64,000 nt of DNA from Salsuginibacillus kocurii DSM 18087 (GCF_000377705.1 NZ_KB898631.1:1-64000), one strand, 5' to 3'. Counted from the first letter of the stretch, positions 33,554 to 44,534 are shown. Notes: generated from the letters alone by a model not told the origin. Translations and numbers: made by a program.

Positions 33554-35215
33554 TTATTGAAAGTCTGATGGAATATTTAGCAGGTCAAGATCCCAAATGA
33601 GCGGTAAATAGAGATAGACGAATATCGTAATAAGCAATACAGCTAAAATATTCAACCAGAATCCGTTCTTTACCATTTCAATAATTTTAAGCTTGCCGGT
33701 ACCAAATATAATCGCGTTTGGCGGCGTCCCAACCGGAAGCATGAAGGCACAGTTTGCCGCCATGGCACATGGCACCATCAGGGCGTACGGGTGCACATTA
33801 AGCGCAAACGCCAAGGAAGCAACCACTGGCACGATCATCGTTCCAGTTGCTGTGTTTGAAGTAATCTCTGTTAAGAACAAGACAAGCGCGGTGGAGACAA
33901 GAATAATAAAGATAATATTCATGCCATCAAGAACCGTTAGCTGTTCTGCCATCCAGTTTGAAAGGCCTGAATCGCTAAAGCCGGCCGCGATAGCAAGACC
34001 ACCACCAAACAGCAGAAGAATACCCCACGGGATTTCTTTGGAATCATTCCAACTCAGAAGCTTCGTCTCATTTCCACGCTTAGCTGGAATCATGAACAAG
34101 AGAAGCGTCGCAGTGATCGCGATCATTCCATCACTGATTCCCGGAACTTCTACGATATCTTCCCAAATGAACGTTCTCGTTACCCACATGAAAGCCGCGA
34201 AAATAAACACGCTGAATACTGCTTTTTCTTCAAAAGTCGTAGCGCCCAGCTTATTGCGCTCTTCTTCAATCATGCCACGGCCGCCAGGAAGATGTTTAAT
34301 ATTGATGTTGTAAATGATCCGCGTTAAATAGAACCAGGCACTAAACAATAAGATGATTACGATTGGCACCGCAAACGCCATCCAGCCGGCAAAGGAAATC
34401 TGAATATCAAACATTTGGTCCACTTGCCCGGCCAAAATACTGTTCGGCGGCGTTCCAATTAATGTCCCAAGTCCACCTACTGTACCCGAATAACCAATAC
34501 CAAAAATAATAGCCTTTTCGAACTTCTTCAACTCTGACTCTTGGTCTTCACCTTTCAATGCTTCAGTCACTTGATACACAATCGCAAGACCCATCGGCAC
34601 CATCATCATAACAGCAGCCGTATTTGACACCCACATCGATAAAAAACCAGTAGCAATCATGAAACCTAAAATAATGCGTTTCGTGCTTGTCCCAATTAAA
34701 GCGATAATCGCAAGTGCCATCCGCTTATGCAAATTCCACTTCTCCATCGCAGTGGCAATAAAGAAACCACCTAGGAACAAGAAGACAATGTTATCCCCAT
34801 AAGCCGAAACAACCGTATCTCCGTCCAATGCTCCCGTAATCGGCAGCAAAATAATCGGCAATAGCGAAGTGGCCGGGATCGGAATCGCTTCGGTGATCCA
34901 CCAAGTAGCAATCCACAGGGTAACCGCAAGCACAGCCTGCCCTTCCTGCGCTAACCCTTCCGGTGAAAAAAACATAAGTGTCGCGATAAACAAAAGTGGA
35001 CCTAAGATGAGTCCGACAAGCTGAGCTCGTGTATATGAAGGGTTAGAGCCGTTTCCTGAAGGACCGCCTCCATCTGACTGGGCGGATGTGTCTTTGCGGT
35101 CCGTAGAACCAGCAACCTTCCCTGCTTTTCTAATTTGGGAAAAGCTTAGCAGTCTCTTCGTTTGTTGGTGAGAAGCCCACAAGCTCCTCCAAGTCGCTGT
35201 AATCGACGATTTCAT
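33554..35215 (-). CDS. SLC13/DASS family sodium:dicarboxylate symporter
   Basis: A 553-residue membrane carrier like Staphylococcus SdcS. A ~75-residue hydrophilic N-terminus (rich in Ser, Gly, Lys) precedes 11 or so membrane segments. Family hallmarks are the two SNT motifs in re-entrant loops: WVSNTAAVMMMVPMG (first half) and EITSNTATGTMIVPV (second half), and the C-terminal MLPVGTPPNAIIFG. It would import C4-dicarboxylates such as succinate, malate or tartrate with Na+. AAGGAGGTCG precedes the ATG. A near-perfect cre site lies 23 bp upstream. It sits between the TarD-like gene and the two-component genes on one strand. Confidence 0.92.
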   Translation of the reverse strand: MKSSITATWRSLWASHQQTKRLLSFSQIRKAGKVAGSTDRKDTSAQSDGGGPSGNGSNPSYTRAQLVGLILGPLLFIATLMFFSPEGLAQEGQAVLAVTLWIATWWITEAIPIPATSLLPIILLPITGALDGDTVVSAYGDNIVFLFLGGFFIATAMEKWNLHKRMALAIIALIGTSTKRIILGFMIATGFLSMWVSNTAAVMMMVPMGLAIVYQVTEALKGEDQESELKKFEKAIIFGIGYSGTVGGLGTLIGTPPNSILAGQVDQMFDIQISFAGWMAFAVPIVIILLFSAWFYLTRIIYNINIKHLPGGRGMIEEERNKLGATTFEEKAVFSVFIFAAFMWVTRTFIWEDIVEVPGISDGMIAITATLLLFMIPAKRGNETKLLSWNDSKEIPWGILLLFGGGLAIAAGFSDSGLSNWMAEQLTVLDGMNIIFIILVSTALVLFLTEITSNTATGTMIVPVVASLAFALNVHPYALMVPCAMAANCAFMLPVGTPPNAIIFGTGKLKIIEMVKNGFWLNILAVLLITIFVYLYLPLIWDLDLLNIPSDFQ

Positions 35216-35237
35216 ATATTTCGACCTCCTTCTTGGA

Positions 35238-35251
35238 TGTAAGCGTTTTCT
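35238..35251. promoter_or_regulatory. Candidate cre (CcpA) site at the DASS transporter promoter
   Basis: TGTAAGCGTTTTCT matches the consensus TGWAANCGNTNWCA at 13 of 14 positions. It lies just upstream of the transporter's ribosome site, where CcpA binding would block transcription. Confidence 0.6.
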
Positions 35252-35453
35252 GTATATAAACCAATGTAATCGCCAAGCGAAAGAATGTGTACCTTTTGTA
35301 AGTATTAAAATCGTTTTGTAACTAAAGAAAGTAGAAAAATGTCAAAAATTCTGAAGAGTACCTAAATAGCGTAGCGTGGATGTTTTTCCTCGTCAAGTTT
35401 TCTGTCTACATAAGGAGTTTTTTCACATTTGAAACCAGGCACAAAAGGGGGGA

Positions 35454-35616
35454 GGAGCTGTCTCAAAAACCTTTGTAAAACATTTAAAAATGGATTGGAT
35501 GCGAAACCACGTGCTTCGAGTGTGGTGTCATGCGTTTCCCCTCCTATATTTTCGTTATCACAGCGGCGCAAACGGAATCTGGACTAGAAACGGGGCTTCC
35601 CTTTTGAGACAGCCCC
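35454..35616. mobile_element. MITE-like element, 163 bp
   Basis: The ends GGAGCTGTCTCAAAA (35454-35468) and, inverted, GGGGCTGTCTCAAAA (35616-35602) match at 14 of 15 bases. GGGGCTGTCTCAAAA-type ends are typical of IS1182-like insertion sequences and their non-autonomous derivatives in Bacillus. The interior has no transposase. It lies in the 584-bp gap between the response regulator and the transporter; I see no other feature in 35617-35799. Confidence 0.6.
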
Positions 35617-35799
35617 TTCCTCGCTTCATCCCTCTCCCTTTCTGTGGCCGTACCACCATCCTCCTCAGAAAACTACCCTGCTCGAGGGCTGCAATCTCTC
35701 CTTTTTCCAGCCGAAACCACTGCGCTCCGCTTTTTTACAGCTGCCATTAAGCGGCTTGGCATTCCATCTGCTGCCAGTCCTAAGGCCCCTCGATAAACG

Positions 35800-36510
35800 T
35801 TAAAGCCATTCAGCTAAAACCTCTCGCTGTTCGGCTTTTAATTGATAGGTCTGCAGCGGCCTGCCGGTGTTTTGATAATTCACTTCTTTATGAAGAAAAT
35901 CGTTCTCTTGTAAGTACTGCAAGTATTTGCGCAAGGAAACCCGCGAAATACCTGTTACATTTTCCAAGTCTGCGGTTGAAAACCAGCCACTTTCCCAATT
36001 TAGAATCTGTGCTATGACGCGTTGAAAGGTCTCCTTTGTTAACCCTTTCGGCAGCGGAGGGGTGGCTTCTCTGTTTGTTTTCTTTTTTTGCAGAAAGCGA
36101 TCAAGCTCTTCTTGATGAATGGCGGAGGGGCCTTCTAGTAAGGTCTGTTTTTCTTTATATTGCAAAAAAGCTTCCTGTAAACGCTCAAAGTCAAATGGTT
36201 TCATTAAGTAGTCGACGACACCATAATGAAGCGCGAGCTGAATCGATTCCTTGTCATTGGCGGAAGAAACGACAATGACATCTACTTGTACCTGCTTCTG
36301 CCGGATCTCTTTTAAGAGCTGGAGGCCGTTCTCCTCGACCATATAAATGTCTAGCAACACTAAAGCAACCTCTTCATTTTCTACTACTTCCCATGCTTCC
36401 GATATCGTGCTTGCTGTTGCCGTTACTTCAAACCCTTCCATTTTCTCGACATACATACGATTAAATTTGGCTACCATCGGGTCATCTTCTACAATTAATA
36501 CTGGTATCAT
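35800..36510 (-). CDS. Response regulator, CitT/DcuR-like
   Basis: A 236-residue cytoplasmic transcription regulator. The receiver domain (1-120) has the acidic pocket VEDDP, the phospho-acceptor Asp in VLLDIYMVEENG (about residue 54), Ser in VVSSANDK and Lys in YLMKPFDFERL. A linker follows, then a C-terminal helix-turn-helix (about 165-230; STADLENVTGISRVSLRKYL) of the kind found in CitT/DctR/DcuR. Its start overlaps the kinase stop by 4 nt. Its likely target is the neighbouring DASS transporter and dehydratase genes. Confidence 0.92.
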   Translation of the reverse strand: MIPVLIVEDDPMVAKFNRMYVEKMEGFEVTATASTISEAWEVVENEEVALVLLDIYMVEENGLQLLKEIRQKQVQVDVIVVSSANDKESIQLALHYGVVDYLMKPFDFERLQEAFLQYKEKQTLLEGPSAIHQEELDRFLQKKKTNREATPPLPKGLTKETFQRVIAQILNWESGWFSTADLENVTGISRVSLRKYLQYLQENDFLHKEVNYQNTGRPLQTYQLKAEQREVLAEWL

Positions 36511-38111
36511 GACTGTCTCCTTTCATTTGGAAAGCGCACATGAAAGGTTGTCCCTCCCCCTTTTTCAGTTGTTAGGTTAAGCGCGCCGCCGATCTGTTCA
36601 AGCGCTTGCTTTGTTAGATATAAACCGTAACCGCGATCCCAATCCTTTGTCGACTGGCCTTTTTTAAAAAGCAATTGCCTGGTCTCTTCGTCCATGCCTG
36701 CTCCGTTATCATGGATCGAAACATATAGCTCGTCTACCTCATCGTCCACCATGACATGAATGAGGGGCTGAGTTTCATCATTCACTGCTTCAGCCGCATT
36801 ATCAAGCAGGTTTCCAAGAATGGTAATAACAGCATCCAAGGTTTCTGTATGATTAATTGTTGGCCATGGCTTTCCGCTTGCGAGCACCACTTCGATATGT
36901 TTCTCTTCAAGGTAAGACAATTTGTTCATCAAAAAGCCTGCCAGCACTGGATCATTAATGTGCTGTGAGACCCAGCCTACTTCGGTCTGATAATTATACG
37001 AAATTTGTTTAATGTAATCATCCAGTTCTTCATAAGCATTCGTATGAACCATCGCTGTCATGACGTGAAGTTTATTCATAAATTCATGTGTTTGCGCGCG
37101 CAGTGTCTCCGCGTATGTTTTGGCTCCGGTTAACTGTTCAGCTACTGACGTCAATTCAGTCTTTTCACGAAAGGTAGCAATCGCACCAACTACTCGGTTA
37201 TCTACATAAACTGGCACGCGGTTTACCACCATCTCCAGCCCATTCACGGCTTGGAACTGATCATGTTCCACTTTTCGTGAATACAGCACCTGCTGCAAAC
37301 GAAATTCCGGCAAGATATCCTCCACGTCTTCACCGATGACTGAGGAAAATAAACCCGCTTTTGCAAATAATGTTCGGGCTGCTTCATTAGCCACTACGAT
37401 TTTCCCTTGCTCATCAATCGCTAAAATCCCTTCCCGCACAGAACTTAGCATGGCTTCTCGTTCCTGCAGCAACTGTGAAATTTCGTTCGGTTCAAGCCCA
37501 TGCATAGTCCGTTTCACCTTGCGAGCAAGCAGCACAGCACCTAAAAACCCAACAAAGAGCCCGAGACTGCTGCCTACTAAAATCATTTGTTGACTATCGA
37601 GCATTGATTCATTAATCCGCTCCGTTAAAATACCAACCGACACAACGCCAATCTGTTCCTCATCGTTCCAGACCGGCACAAAAGCACGCATCGATTCTCC
37701 TAACGTTCCTTCAGCTACTGAGGTATACCGATTCCCGCGAAAAGCCAGAGCTTCATCATCTCCGACAAAAAGCTCCCCAATTCGTGCTTCATGCGGATGA
37801 GAAAGGCGGACATGGTTCATATCCATGACGACGATGTATTCGACATCGGTCTCATTCTGAACTTCTACTGTATACTCCTGCACTTGAGCTTCTTCTTCAG
37901 CTAATAATCCCTCAATAACGACGGGGGAATGGCTTACGGTAGAAGCAATATCCATCGTCTTTTCCCGCAGTGATTCCCTCGTATTTTCAGCGGTATTATA
38001 AGCAATTAAAAGGCTTGTAACTGAAAGCGCCACCAATAAAACGGCGCAAACCAATAACGTAATCCACGTATTTAAGCGCAGCGGTCTTTTCTTTGCAATA
38101 AATAAACTCAT
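36507..38111 (-). CDS. Sensor histidine kinase, CitA/DcuS-like
   Basis: A 534-residue membrane kinase. After a first membrane segment (about 17-38) comes an extracytoplasmic PDC-type sensor of ~130 residues (VVIEGLLAEEEAQVQEYTV, HPHEARIGELFVGDDEALAF), a second segment (about 168-190), a cytoplasmic PAS domain (ILAIDEQGKIVVANEAARTLF) and the kinase core. The phospho-acceptor His is in RAQTHEFMNKLHVM; the N box is LGNLLDNAAEAV and the G boxes DNGAGMDEE and GRGYGLYL-like (DRGYGLYLTKQAL). This is the citrate/C4-dicarboxylate sensor class. The ATG at 38111 has GGAGAG 6 nt upstream and is preferred over an upstream extension. It is translationally coupled to the regulator. Confidence 0.92.
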   Translation of the reverse strand: MSLFIAKKRPLRLNTWITLLVCAVLLVALSVTSLLIAYNTAENTRESLREKTMDIASTVSHSPVVIEGLLAEEEAQVQEYTVEVQNETDVEYIVVMDMNHVRLSHPHEARIGELFVGDDEALAFRGNRYTSVAEGTLGESMRAFVPVWNDEEQIGVVSVGILTERINESMLDSQQMILVGSSLGLFVGFLGAVLLARKVKRTMHGLEPNEISQLLQEREAMLSSVREGILAIDEQGKIVVANEAARTLFAKAGLFSSVIGEDVEDILPEFRLQQVLYSRKVEHDQFQAVNGLEMVVNRVPVYVDNRVVGAIATFREKTELTSVAEQLTGAKTYAETLRAQTHEFMNKLHVMTAMVHTNAYEELDDYIKQISYNYQTEVGWVSQHINDPVLAGFLMNKLSYLEEKHIEVVLASGKPWPTINHTETLDAVITILGNLLDNAAEAVNDETQPLIHVMVDDEVDELYVSIHDNGAGMDEETRQLLFKKGQSTKDWDRGYGLYLTKQALEQIGGALNLTTEKGGGTTFHVRFPNERRQS

Positions 38112-38222
38112 CACTGTCTCTCCAGAAGTCAGGCCATGATCCCACACCATGCCTGTATGTCGTATTGCCTATTATATAGGAAGGAAGGGACAAATTTCAC
38201 CATATGAAGACGTTAATTCCAT

Positions 38223-38323
38223 AAAGAGCACTTGGCAAAGCCAAGCTTACGGCGTAGGCTGAGTCTTAGTTGCACGTATACCGATTCCTGCAACTATTTA
38301 TACATTCTTATGGAGTAAAAAAA
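38223..38323. repeat. Structured ~95-bp intergenic repeat, copy B
   Basis: Contains the perfect hairpin CTTGGC-AAA-GCCAAG and TTACGGCGTAGGCTGAG, then TTAGTTGCAC and ATACCGATTCCT, ending CTTATGGAGTAAAAAAA. It lies between the sensor kinase gene and the thiC terminator. Confidence 0.9.
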
Positions 38324-38371
38324 CGCTCCATCCTGGATAGCTTTTATGCTGCCCAGGAATGGAGCGTCTTT
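38320..38371 (-). terminator. Terminator after thiC
   Basis: ACGCTCCAT (38323-38331) and ATGGAGCGT (38359-38367) pair, with an inner CCTGG/CCAGG stem. A-run and T-run flank it, so it may work in both directions. Confidence 0.85.
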
Positions 38372-38414
38372 AGGTCAAAAGTAAGCACCGCGCATCGACC
38401 AGTCTTATTCGGCC

Positions 38415-40214
<1,800 letters not shown>

Positions 40215-40282
40215 TCACAACAGTGTTTGTTTAAAGGACGAGATCTGGAACCAGTATTAACGAATGATTTGAACGAACATTA

Positions 40283-40317
40283 AAAAGCCGGGCCATTACA
40301 ATTTGGACCCGGCTTTG
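40283..40317 (-). terminator. Riboswitch-controlled terminator in the thiC leader
   Basis: On the minus strand AAAGCCGGG(T)CCA ... TGG(C)CCGGCTTTTT forms a strong stem with a T-run between the TPP aptamer and thiC. It is the expected expression platform, closing when TPP is bound. Confidence 0.85.
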
Positions 40318-40352
40318 GATTGGAGTTATCGTTACAAATCAAACGCTTTTAA

Positions 40353-40443
40353 CTTCCCTACGCTGGTATGAACCAGATCAGGTCCGAAGGGTCAAGAAAC
40401 TTCACAGCGTTTCTTTCTCAGCCCAACTCGTTGGACTCCCCTA
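40353..40443 (-). promoter_or_regulatory. TPP (THI-box) riboswitch aptamer
   Basis: On the minus strand the conserved THI-box blocks follow in order: GGGGAGTCC, GGGCTGAGA, GACCCTTCGGACCTGATCTG, and ATACCAGCGTAGGGAAG, with the closing P1 stem formed by the two ends. It lies about 155-245 nt upstream of the thiC start. Confidence 0.95.
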
Positions 40444-40597
40444 GTTACTTCTATTAAGTTTGACTTCAGTGTACATGAGACTTTTTGAAAATAAAAGGGA
40501 AAATTTAGAATTTAGCTAAAATATACTTTTTACTTGTTGTAAGCAGGTAGTTGAGAACCCCCCCATGCTTTGTCCAAGCGTCATTTCCTCAGCAAGA

Positions 40598-40757
40598 TCA
40601 AGAAGAAGTTACTTGGCCGCCATTCACATGCACAATTTGACCGGTCACAAAACGTGAGTCTTCCGAAGCTAGGTACACATAAGCCGGGGCAATTGCAAAG
40701 GGCTGGCCTTGTTAGCCTGTCGACTCTTCTGGCAATTCGATATTGATTGAAAGACTA
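40598..40757 (-). pseudogene. C-terminal remnant of a short-chain dehydrogenase
   Basis: Reading on the minus strand, GQPFAIAPAYVYLASEDSRF, then VTGQIVHVNGGQVTSS and a TGA at 40598-40600, is the typical C-terminus of an SDR of the B. subtilis YhdF/YdaD type. A TAA interrupts the frame shortly before this (at PEESTG-stop-QGQP), and no catalytic YxxxK region is found upstream, so only about 50 codons survive. The rest of the 40444-40890 gap shows no other gene. Confidence 0.8.
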
Positions 40758-40889
40758 ACCTTCTATACGATGAGGGGAAAGGTACTCCTCAGACAAGTCG
40801 CAGCTAGTTTATCCGTGACTCTATTTTCTTAAATAATGAATCAATTTCATCATTTAAAATAAGATATGAACATCCGAATAATGAAGGTG

Positions 40890-41025
40890 ACCTTCACTTC
40901 AGACGGACGCTTTCCCGAGGGCTTGTCTTCAGCTAACTTTTTCTCGGTAAAACTCGAAAAAGTGGATCTTCAGACTGCGCTTTCTCCTCTGGGAGTCGCC
41001 GTCTTACGTTTCAGTCACTTTTGAA
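40890..41025. repeat. Degenerate Bacillaceae hairpin repeat, copy 3
   Basis: Outer parts GACGGACGCTTTCCCGAGGG and CTGGGAGTCGCCGTC are inverted; a central stem CTTTTTCTCGGTAAAACTC / CGAAAAAGTG is also seen. The minus strand reads CGGGAAAGCGTCCGTCTG, as in the copies near 1528 and 23470. Confidence 0.55.
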
Positions 41026-41152
41026 ATTCCGTATACAAAATAAAAAAACAAATAGATCGTAATCGTTATATTGCTCATAAAACGTCATGATGAAATTGAT
41101 TCTAATGTTCTATAAATCTATGAAAGTAAAATTAGAAAGAAAGGGTGGTAAC

Positions 41153-41647
41153 GTGCAAGAAGAACGAAGGTTTACCAAGCCTCTGCTCACAAAAGTACTG
41201 GCTCCAGCCATCGGAGTTGTTGTTCTTGTCTTCATGGCTCAGACTGGCCTCCCATTTTGGGTTATTGCTTTAATCGGTTTAATGATCCTATTTACCTTGC
41301 TTGCGAATTTCCGCTCGAAACTTCACTGTTTTGAAGAGTCCTTTTTTCATCAAAAAACATTTACCGGACAGGAAATTAACTATGAGGAGATAGCTTCTGT
41401 GGAAACAAAGAGGCGTGTTAAAAGACAAGGAAAAAATAATAGTAGAAGAGTTACTTACAGCTTTCATTTTAAAAATATACACAACGATGAGCTCGCGAAG
41501 GTCGAGGCCACACAATTTGGTCGTAAAGAAACCTCAGAATTTCTGCAGCTCGTAGCTGAGAAAAATCCTGAGGTTCAGTTTGATGAAACCGCTGAAGAGT
41601 TCAAAAACACTGCTAAACTGCCATGGCGACATGCGTTGTTTGGCTAG
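41153..41647 (+). CDS. Membrane protein with PH-like tail, function unknown
   Basis: A 164-residue protein: a short charged N-terminus (QEERRFTKPLL), two adjacent hydrophobic segments (VLAPAIGVVVLVFMAQTG and FWVIALIGLMILFTLLANF), then a ~100-residue soluble domain rich in beta-type segments (HCFEESFFHQKTFTGQEINY, RVTYSFHFKNIHNDEL). The layout resembles small Bacillus membrane proteins with a bacterial PH-like domain. I do not recognise a named family. The GTG at 41153, preceded by AAAGGGTGG, is preferred over an upstream ATG without a ribosome site. A terminator follows at 41738. Confidence 0.65.
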   Translation: MQEERRFTKPLLTKVLAPAIGVVVLVFMAQTGLPFWVIALIGLMILFTLLANFRSKLHCFEESFFHQKTFTGQEINYEEIASVETKRRVKRQGKNNSRRVTYSFHFKNIHNDELAKVEATQFGRKETSEFLQLVAEKNPEVQFDETAEEFKNTAKLPWRHALFG

Positions 41648-41737
41648 CTTAACCGTCAAACGCAGCAGGGCGCAGGATCAGTTAACGTGCCCTTTCATGT
41701 AGCGAACAGTTTTTCTTCCGCTTGGGCTTCAAAAAGT

Positions 41738-41779
41738 ATGGAGCTAGCCCTTATCTGGGTCAGCTCCATTTTTATTTAG
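41738..41779 (+). terminator. Intrinsic terminator
   Basis: ATGGAGCT ... AGCTCCAT with inner GCCC/GGGT pairing, followed by TTTTTATTT; it ends the + gene at 41153-41647. Confidence 0.8.
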
Positions 41780-41852
41780 CCGGTATTGGTATTCTTTTTC
41801 ACTACCACGTTCAAACTCCTAAGTTAAAGGTGGAAGTCTTCTGCGTTAGACC

Positions 41853-42680
41853 TTACTCATAGCTCACTAATTGCTCAATAAACTGTTTCATTTCTTCGGT
41901 GGTAGCGTTAAGCTTTTCTATATCTTCCATAAACTCAGTTACAAGCTTTACTTCTTGCTGCGAGGAGGAGTTAATATCGCTGAAATCCCCCTGCATTCTT
42001 TCAATAGATTCCTTAATGTTGGTAAGGGAGCTTTCTATATTGACTGTAGCTTCCTTTGTATCGTGAGAAAGTTTGCGTACTTCATCTGCAACCACGCCAA
42101 ACCCTGCTCCTTGGGCACCAACCCGGGCCGCTTCGATTGCTGCATTCAATCCCAAAAGGTTAGTTTGTTCAGAAATTCCTCTGATCACACTCGTTACATC
42201 TGTAACTTTTGCCGAATCCTCTACAGCAGTTTCAGCATTGGCCGAAATTTGCTCGCTCGCTGCAGATAATTCTTCGGAATGAGCTGCAATATGCTGAATT
42301 TTGTCAGTTAGTTCATTGGAAATGTATTGCATCGCTTCTGTCATTTTTTCAAGCCTCTCCTGATTTCTGCGGCTGACAGCTACATTCATTCCAGCAACTA
42401 AGGTTCCCTTTTCATCTTTTACTGGCAGCGATATCGATTCAAACGGAACCCCAAATTCTTCTTCTGGCACTTTTACAATAACAGTTTCCTCCGGGTCGAC
42501 CATCTGAAAGTTTTGGTATTTGGGAGGCAGTGGATCTCCTTTTTTATGCTTAAAGTCCAATTCTTTGCTTGGACTGTAAAATACATATTGTTGATCATCA
42601 AATATAGTGATCATAACCTCTTCACGCATAATCTTTTTAATATACGGTACTGCCGCAATTAAGGCATCAACTATAGTCAT
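41853..42680 (-). CDS. Soluble methyl-accepting chemotaxis protein (YfmS-like)
   Basis: A 275-residue cytoplasmic chemoreceptor without membrane segments. The N-terminal ~110 residues form a sensor resembling B. subtilis YfmS ([53 protein letters not shown]). The signalling domain carries the highly conserved tip [20 protein letters not shown] and [13 protein letters not shown]. It is short, so the coiled coil has few heptads. The ATG at 42680 has AGGAG 7 nt upstream and is preferred over a 25-residue upstream extension. No che genes are nearby. Confidence 0.88.
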   Translation of the reverse strand: MTIVDALIAAVPYIKKIMREEVMITIFDDQQYVFYSPSKELDFKHKKGDPLPPKYQNFQMVDPEETVIVKVPEEEFGVPFESISLPVKDEKGTLVAGMNVAVSRRNQERLEKMTEAMQYISNELTDKIQHIAAHSEELSAASEQISANAETAVEDSAKVTDVTSVIRGISEQTNLLGLNAAIEAARVGAQGAGFGVVADEVRKLSHDTKEATVNIESSLTNIKESIERMQGDFSDINSSSQQEVKLVTEFMEDIEKLNATTEEMKQFIEQLVSYE

Positions 42681-42892
42681 GTACAAACTCCTATCCGCTA
42701 CCTGGGTTGTAACTTTCCCTAAGCTTTTTGACATATTGTAACATGGTATATGCATCCAAACTAATAGGTCTTTCTAAACAAATATGGCCATCATAAGACT
42801 TTTTTCGAGAATTTAAGCTAAAGATCTGAGAAAATGAACTAATTCTAAAGTTTCACACCTAAAAAAGTAGTAAGGAAAGGGTTGGAAGTTCT

Positions 42893-43651
42893 ATGACGAC
42901 ATTAAATGAAAACGTTGGAATTATTACCGGGGGAGGCAGCGGCATTGGCCGGCAAGTAGCGCTTACTCTAGCTAAAAAAGGCGCCGCTGTAACAATTGCA
43001 GACATTTCAGAAGAGGGTGGACAGGAAACTGTTAACCTCATTGAAAAAGCCGGTGGGCGTGCCCTTTTTGTAAAAACAGACGTAAGCAAACTCGAAGACA
43101 TTAAGCACTATGTACAAAAAACCAAAGAAACCTTTGGAAAAATTGATATGTTTTTTAATAACGCAGGCATCGAAGGACAAGTGGTACCCCTGGGTGATTA
43201 CCCTGAAGATGTCTTTGAAAAAGTGGTGGATATCAATTTAAAAGGAAGCTTCTACGGCTTAAAGTACGTCATTCAAGCAATGCTCGAAAATGGCGGAGGA
43301 GCAGTTGTTAACACTGCTTCGAATGCTGGTCTTGTTGGTTCGCCCGGTGTAAGCGCCTATTCAGGAACCAAGCATGCAGTCGTCGGACTGACCAAAACAG
43401 CGGCAGCCGAATACGCCGGCCAAAACATCCAAATCAACGCTATTGCTCCAGGCCCGACAGCCACTGATATGATGGAGCGCTTTACCCAAGGCTCCGAGGA
43501 AGCCCATACGCAAGTAAAAGCCGGCATCCCAGCAGGTCGTTACGGTACCCCGGCAGAAGTAGCTAATCTGGTCGTCTTTCTTTTAAGCGGAGAAGCTCCG
43601 ATTATAAACGGCGCTGTCTATCCGATCGACGGCGGACATACTGCTATTTAA
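42893..43651 (+). CDS. Short-chain dehydrogenase/reductase
   Basis: A classical SDR of 252 residues that would use NAD(P)(H) to interconvert alcohol and ketone. Seen are the nucleotide motif TGGGSGIGRQVA, Asp in TIADISEEGG (suggesting NAD preference), NNAGIEG, catalytic Ser in VNTASNAG, Tyr and Lys in SAYSGTKHAVVG, and the terminal YPIDGGHTAI. The substrate is not predictable. It is followed by a hairpin and repeat copy C. A C-terminal SDR remnant of a different type lies 2.2 kb to the left. Confidence 0.9.
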   Translation: MTTLNENVGIITGGGSGIGRQVALTLAKKGAAVTIADISEEGGQETVNLIEKAGGRALFVKTDVSKLEDIKHYVQKTKETFGKIDMFFNNAGIEGQVVPLGDYPEDVFEKVVDINLKGSFYGLKYVIQAMLENGGGAVVNTASNAGLVGSPGVSAYSGTKHAVVGLTKTAAAEYAGQNIQINAIAPGPTATDMMERFTQGSEEAHTQVKAGIPAGRYGTPAEVANLVVFLLSGEAPIINGAVYPIDGGHTAI

Positions 43652-43740
43652 CCACCCATATACGTATGATATTTCTATCAATAGAGCCGTGCAACAACCC
43701 CTACTTTATGTAGTTAAACCTCCGTTTCAACTTAATTTGA

Positions 43741-43765
43741 GCATGGGGAGCCCCTATCCCCATGC
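43741..43765 (+). terminator. Hairpin after the SDR gene
   Basis: GCATGGGGA and TCCCCATGC form a perfect 9-bp stem with a 7-nt loop; the following CTTTAAAG is a weak T-run, so termination is likely but not certain. Confidence 0.55.
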
Positions 43766-43769
43766 CTTT

Positions 43770-43862
43770 AAAGTAAACTTGGCAAAGCCAAACCTACGGC
43801 GCAGGCTGAGCCTTAGTTGCACCTATACCGTTTCCTTTGATTGACATTCTTACGGTGCAAGC
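43770..43862. repeat. Structured ~95-bp intergenic repeat, copy C
   Basis: ACTTGGCAAAGCCAAACCTAC, CGGCGCAGGCTGAGCC, TTAGTTGCACCTATACCG and CTTACGGTGCAAG. Here TTGCAC and GTGCAA pair perfectly, where copies A and D have TTGCAC with GTGTAA (one G.U pair). Confidence 0.9.
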
Positions 43863-43877
43863 AAAGAGCCTTTGCGC

Positions 43878-44534
43878 TTATACTTTTTTTCTGCGATCAA
43901 CGCCCGTGAAAAGGCTCCACAGCAGCAAGCCAATACCCATCAGTAAAAAAACCATAGAAGATGCGACGGCAACATATGCCTCATTTGTGGCAAAACCGGA
44001 CGTAGCCCCTGCGAAAAAACCAAATAAAATTAAACCAATAGAGACAGCAAATAGTGTGGCGCGTGCTTTTCCCATTCCGTATTTTTTCTTAGTCTCTCTT
44101 GTGGCAATCGCATAGACAATCAGCACACCCCCAGGAACAACAAAAATGGAAGTACTGACCACACTTTGCGGCGGCAACCCCATGAAATACAGCATGAGCG
44201 TATTTAGTACTCCAAATAAAATGAGCATAACACCTATTATAATTCCCCCTGTTGAGATTCGATTCGACATGGACGAATAAACAGACTGCTTTGCACTTTC
44301 CTGTCCAGCTTGACGCATATCCTCCACCAGCCCGCTCAAGTCTCCCATCGACACCACAGCTTCTTTAAATGCCTCCTCTTCATTCATCCCACGCGACGTA
44401 TAATCTCTCACCTTCTCTTTCATATTTGTTGTAAGCTCTTCTTTCAATTCAATTAACTGCTGGCTTTTGCCGACATCTGCAAACAGCTTCTCAATATATT
44501 GCTCTACTTTTCTATCAATATAATTGCTAGTCAT
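43878..44534 (-). CDS. Permease-prefix-domain membrane protein
   Basis: A 218-residue protein: an N-terminal ~75-residue helical permease-prefix domain 1 (YIDRKVEQYIEKLFADVGKS, EEAFKEAVVSMGDLSGLVED), then four membrane segments (IIIGVMLILFGVLNTLML, VVSTSIFVVPGGVLIVYAI, TLFAVSIGLILFGFFAGA, VAVASSMVFLLMGIGLLLW). Such genes nearly always follow a PadR regulator; the pair responds to envelope-active or phenolic compounds in some bacteria. The ATG at 44534 has GGGGAG 8 nt upstream. It overlaps the padR stop by 8 nt. Confidence 0.82.
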   Translation of the reverse strand: MTSNYIDRKVEQYIEKLFADVGKSQQLIELKEELTTNMKEKVRDYTSRGMNEEEAFKEAVVSMGDLSGLVEDMRQAGQESAKQSVYSSMSNRISTGGIIIGVMLILFGVLNTLMLYFMGLPPQSVVSTSIFVVPGGVLIVYAIATRETKKKYGMGKARATLFAVSIGLILFGFFAGATSGFATNEAYVAVASSMVFLLMGIGLLLWSLFTGVDRRKKV

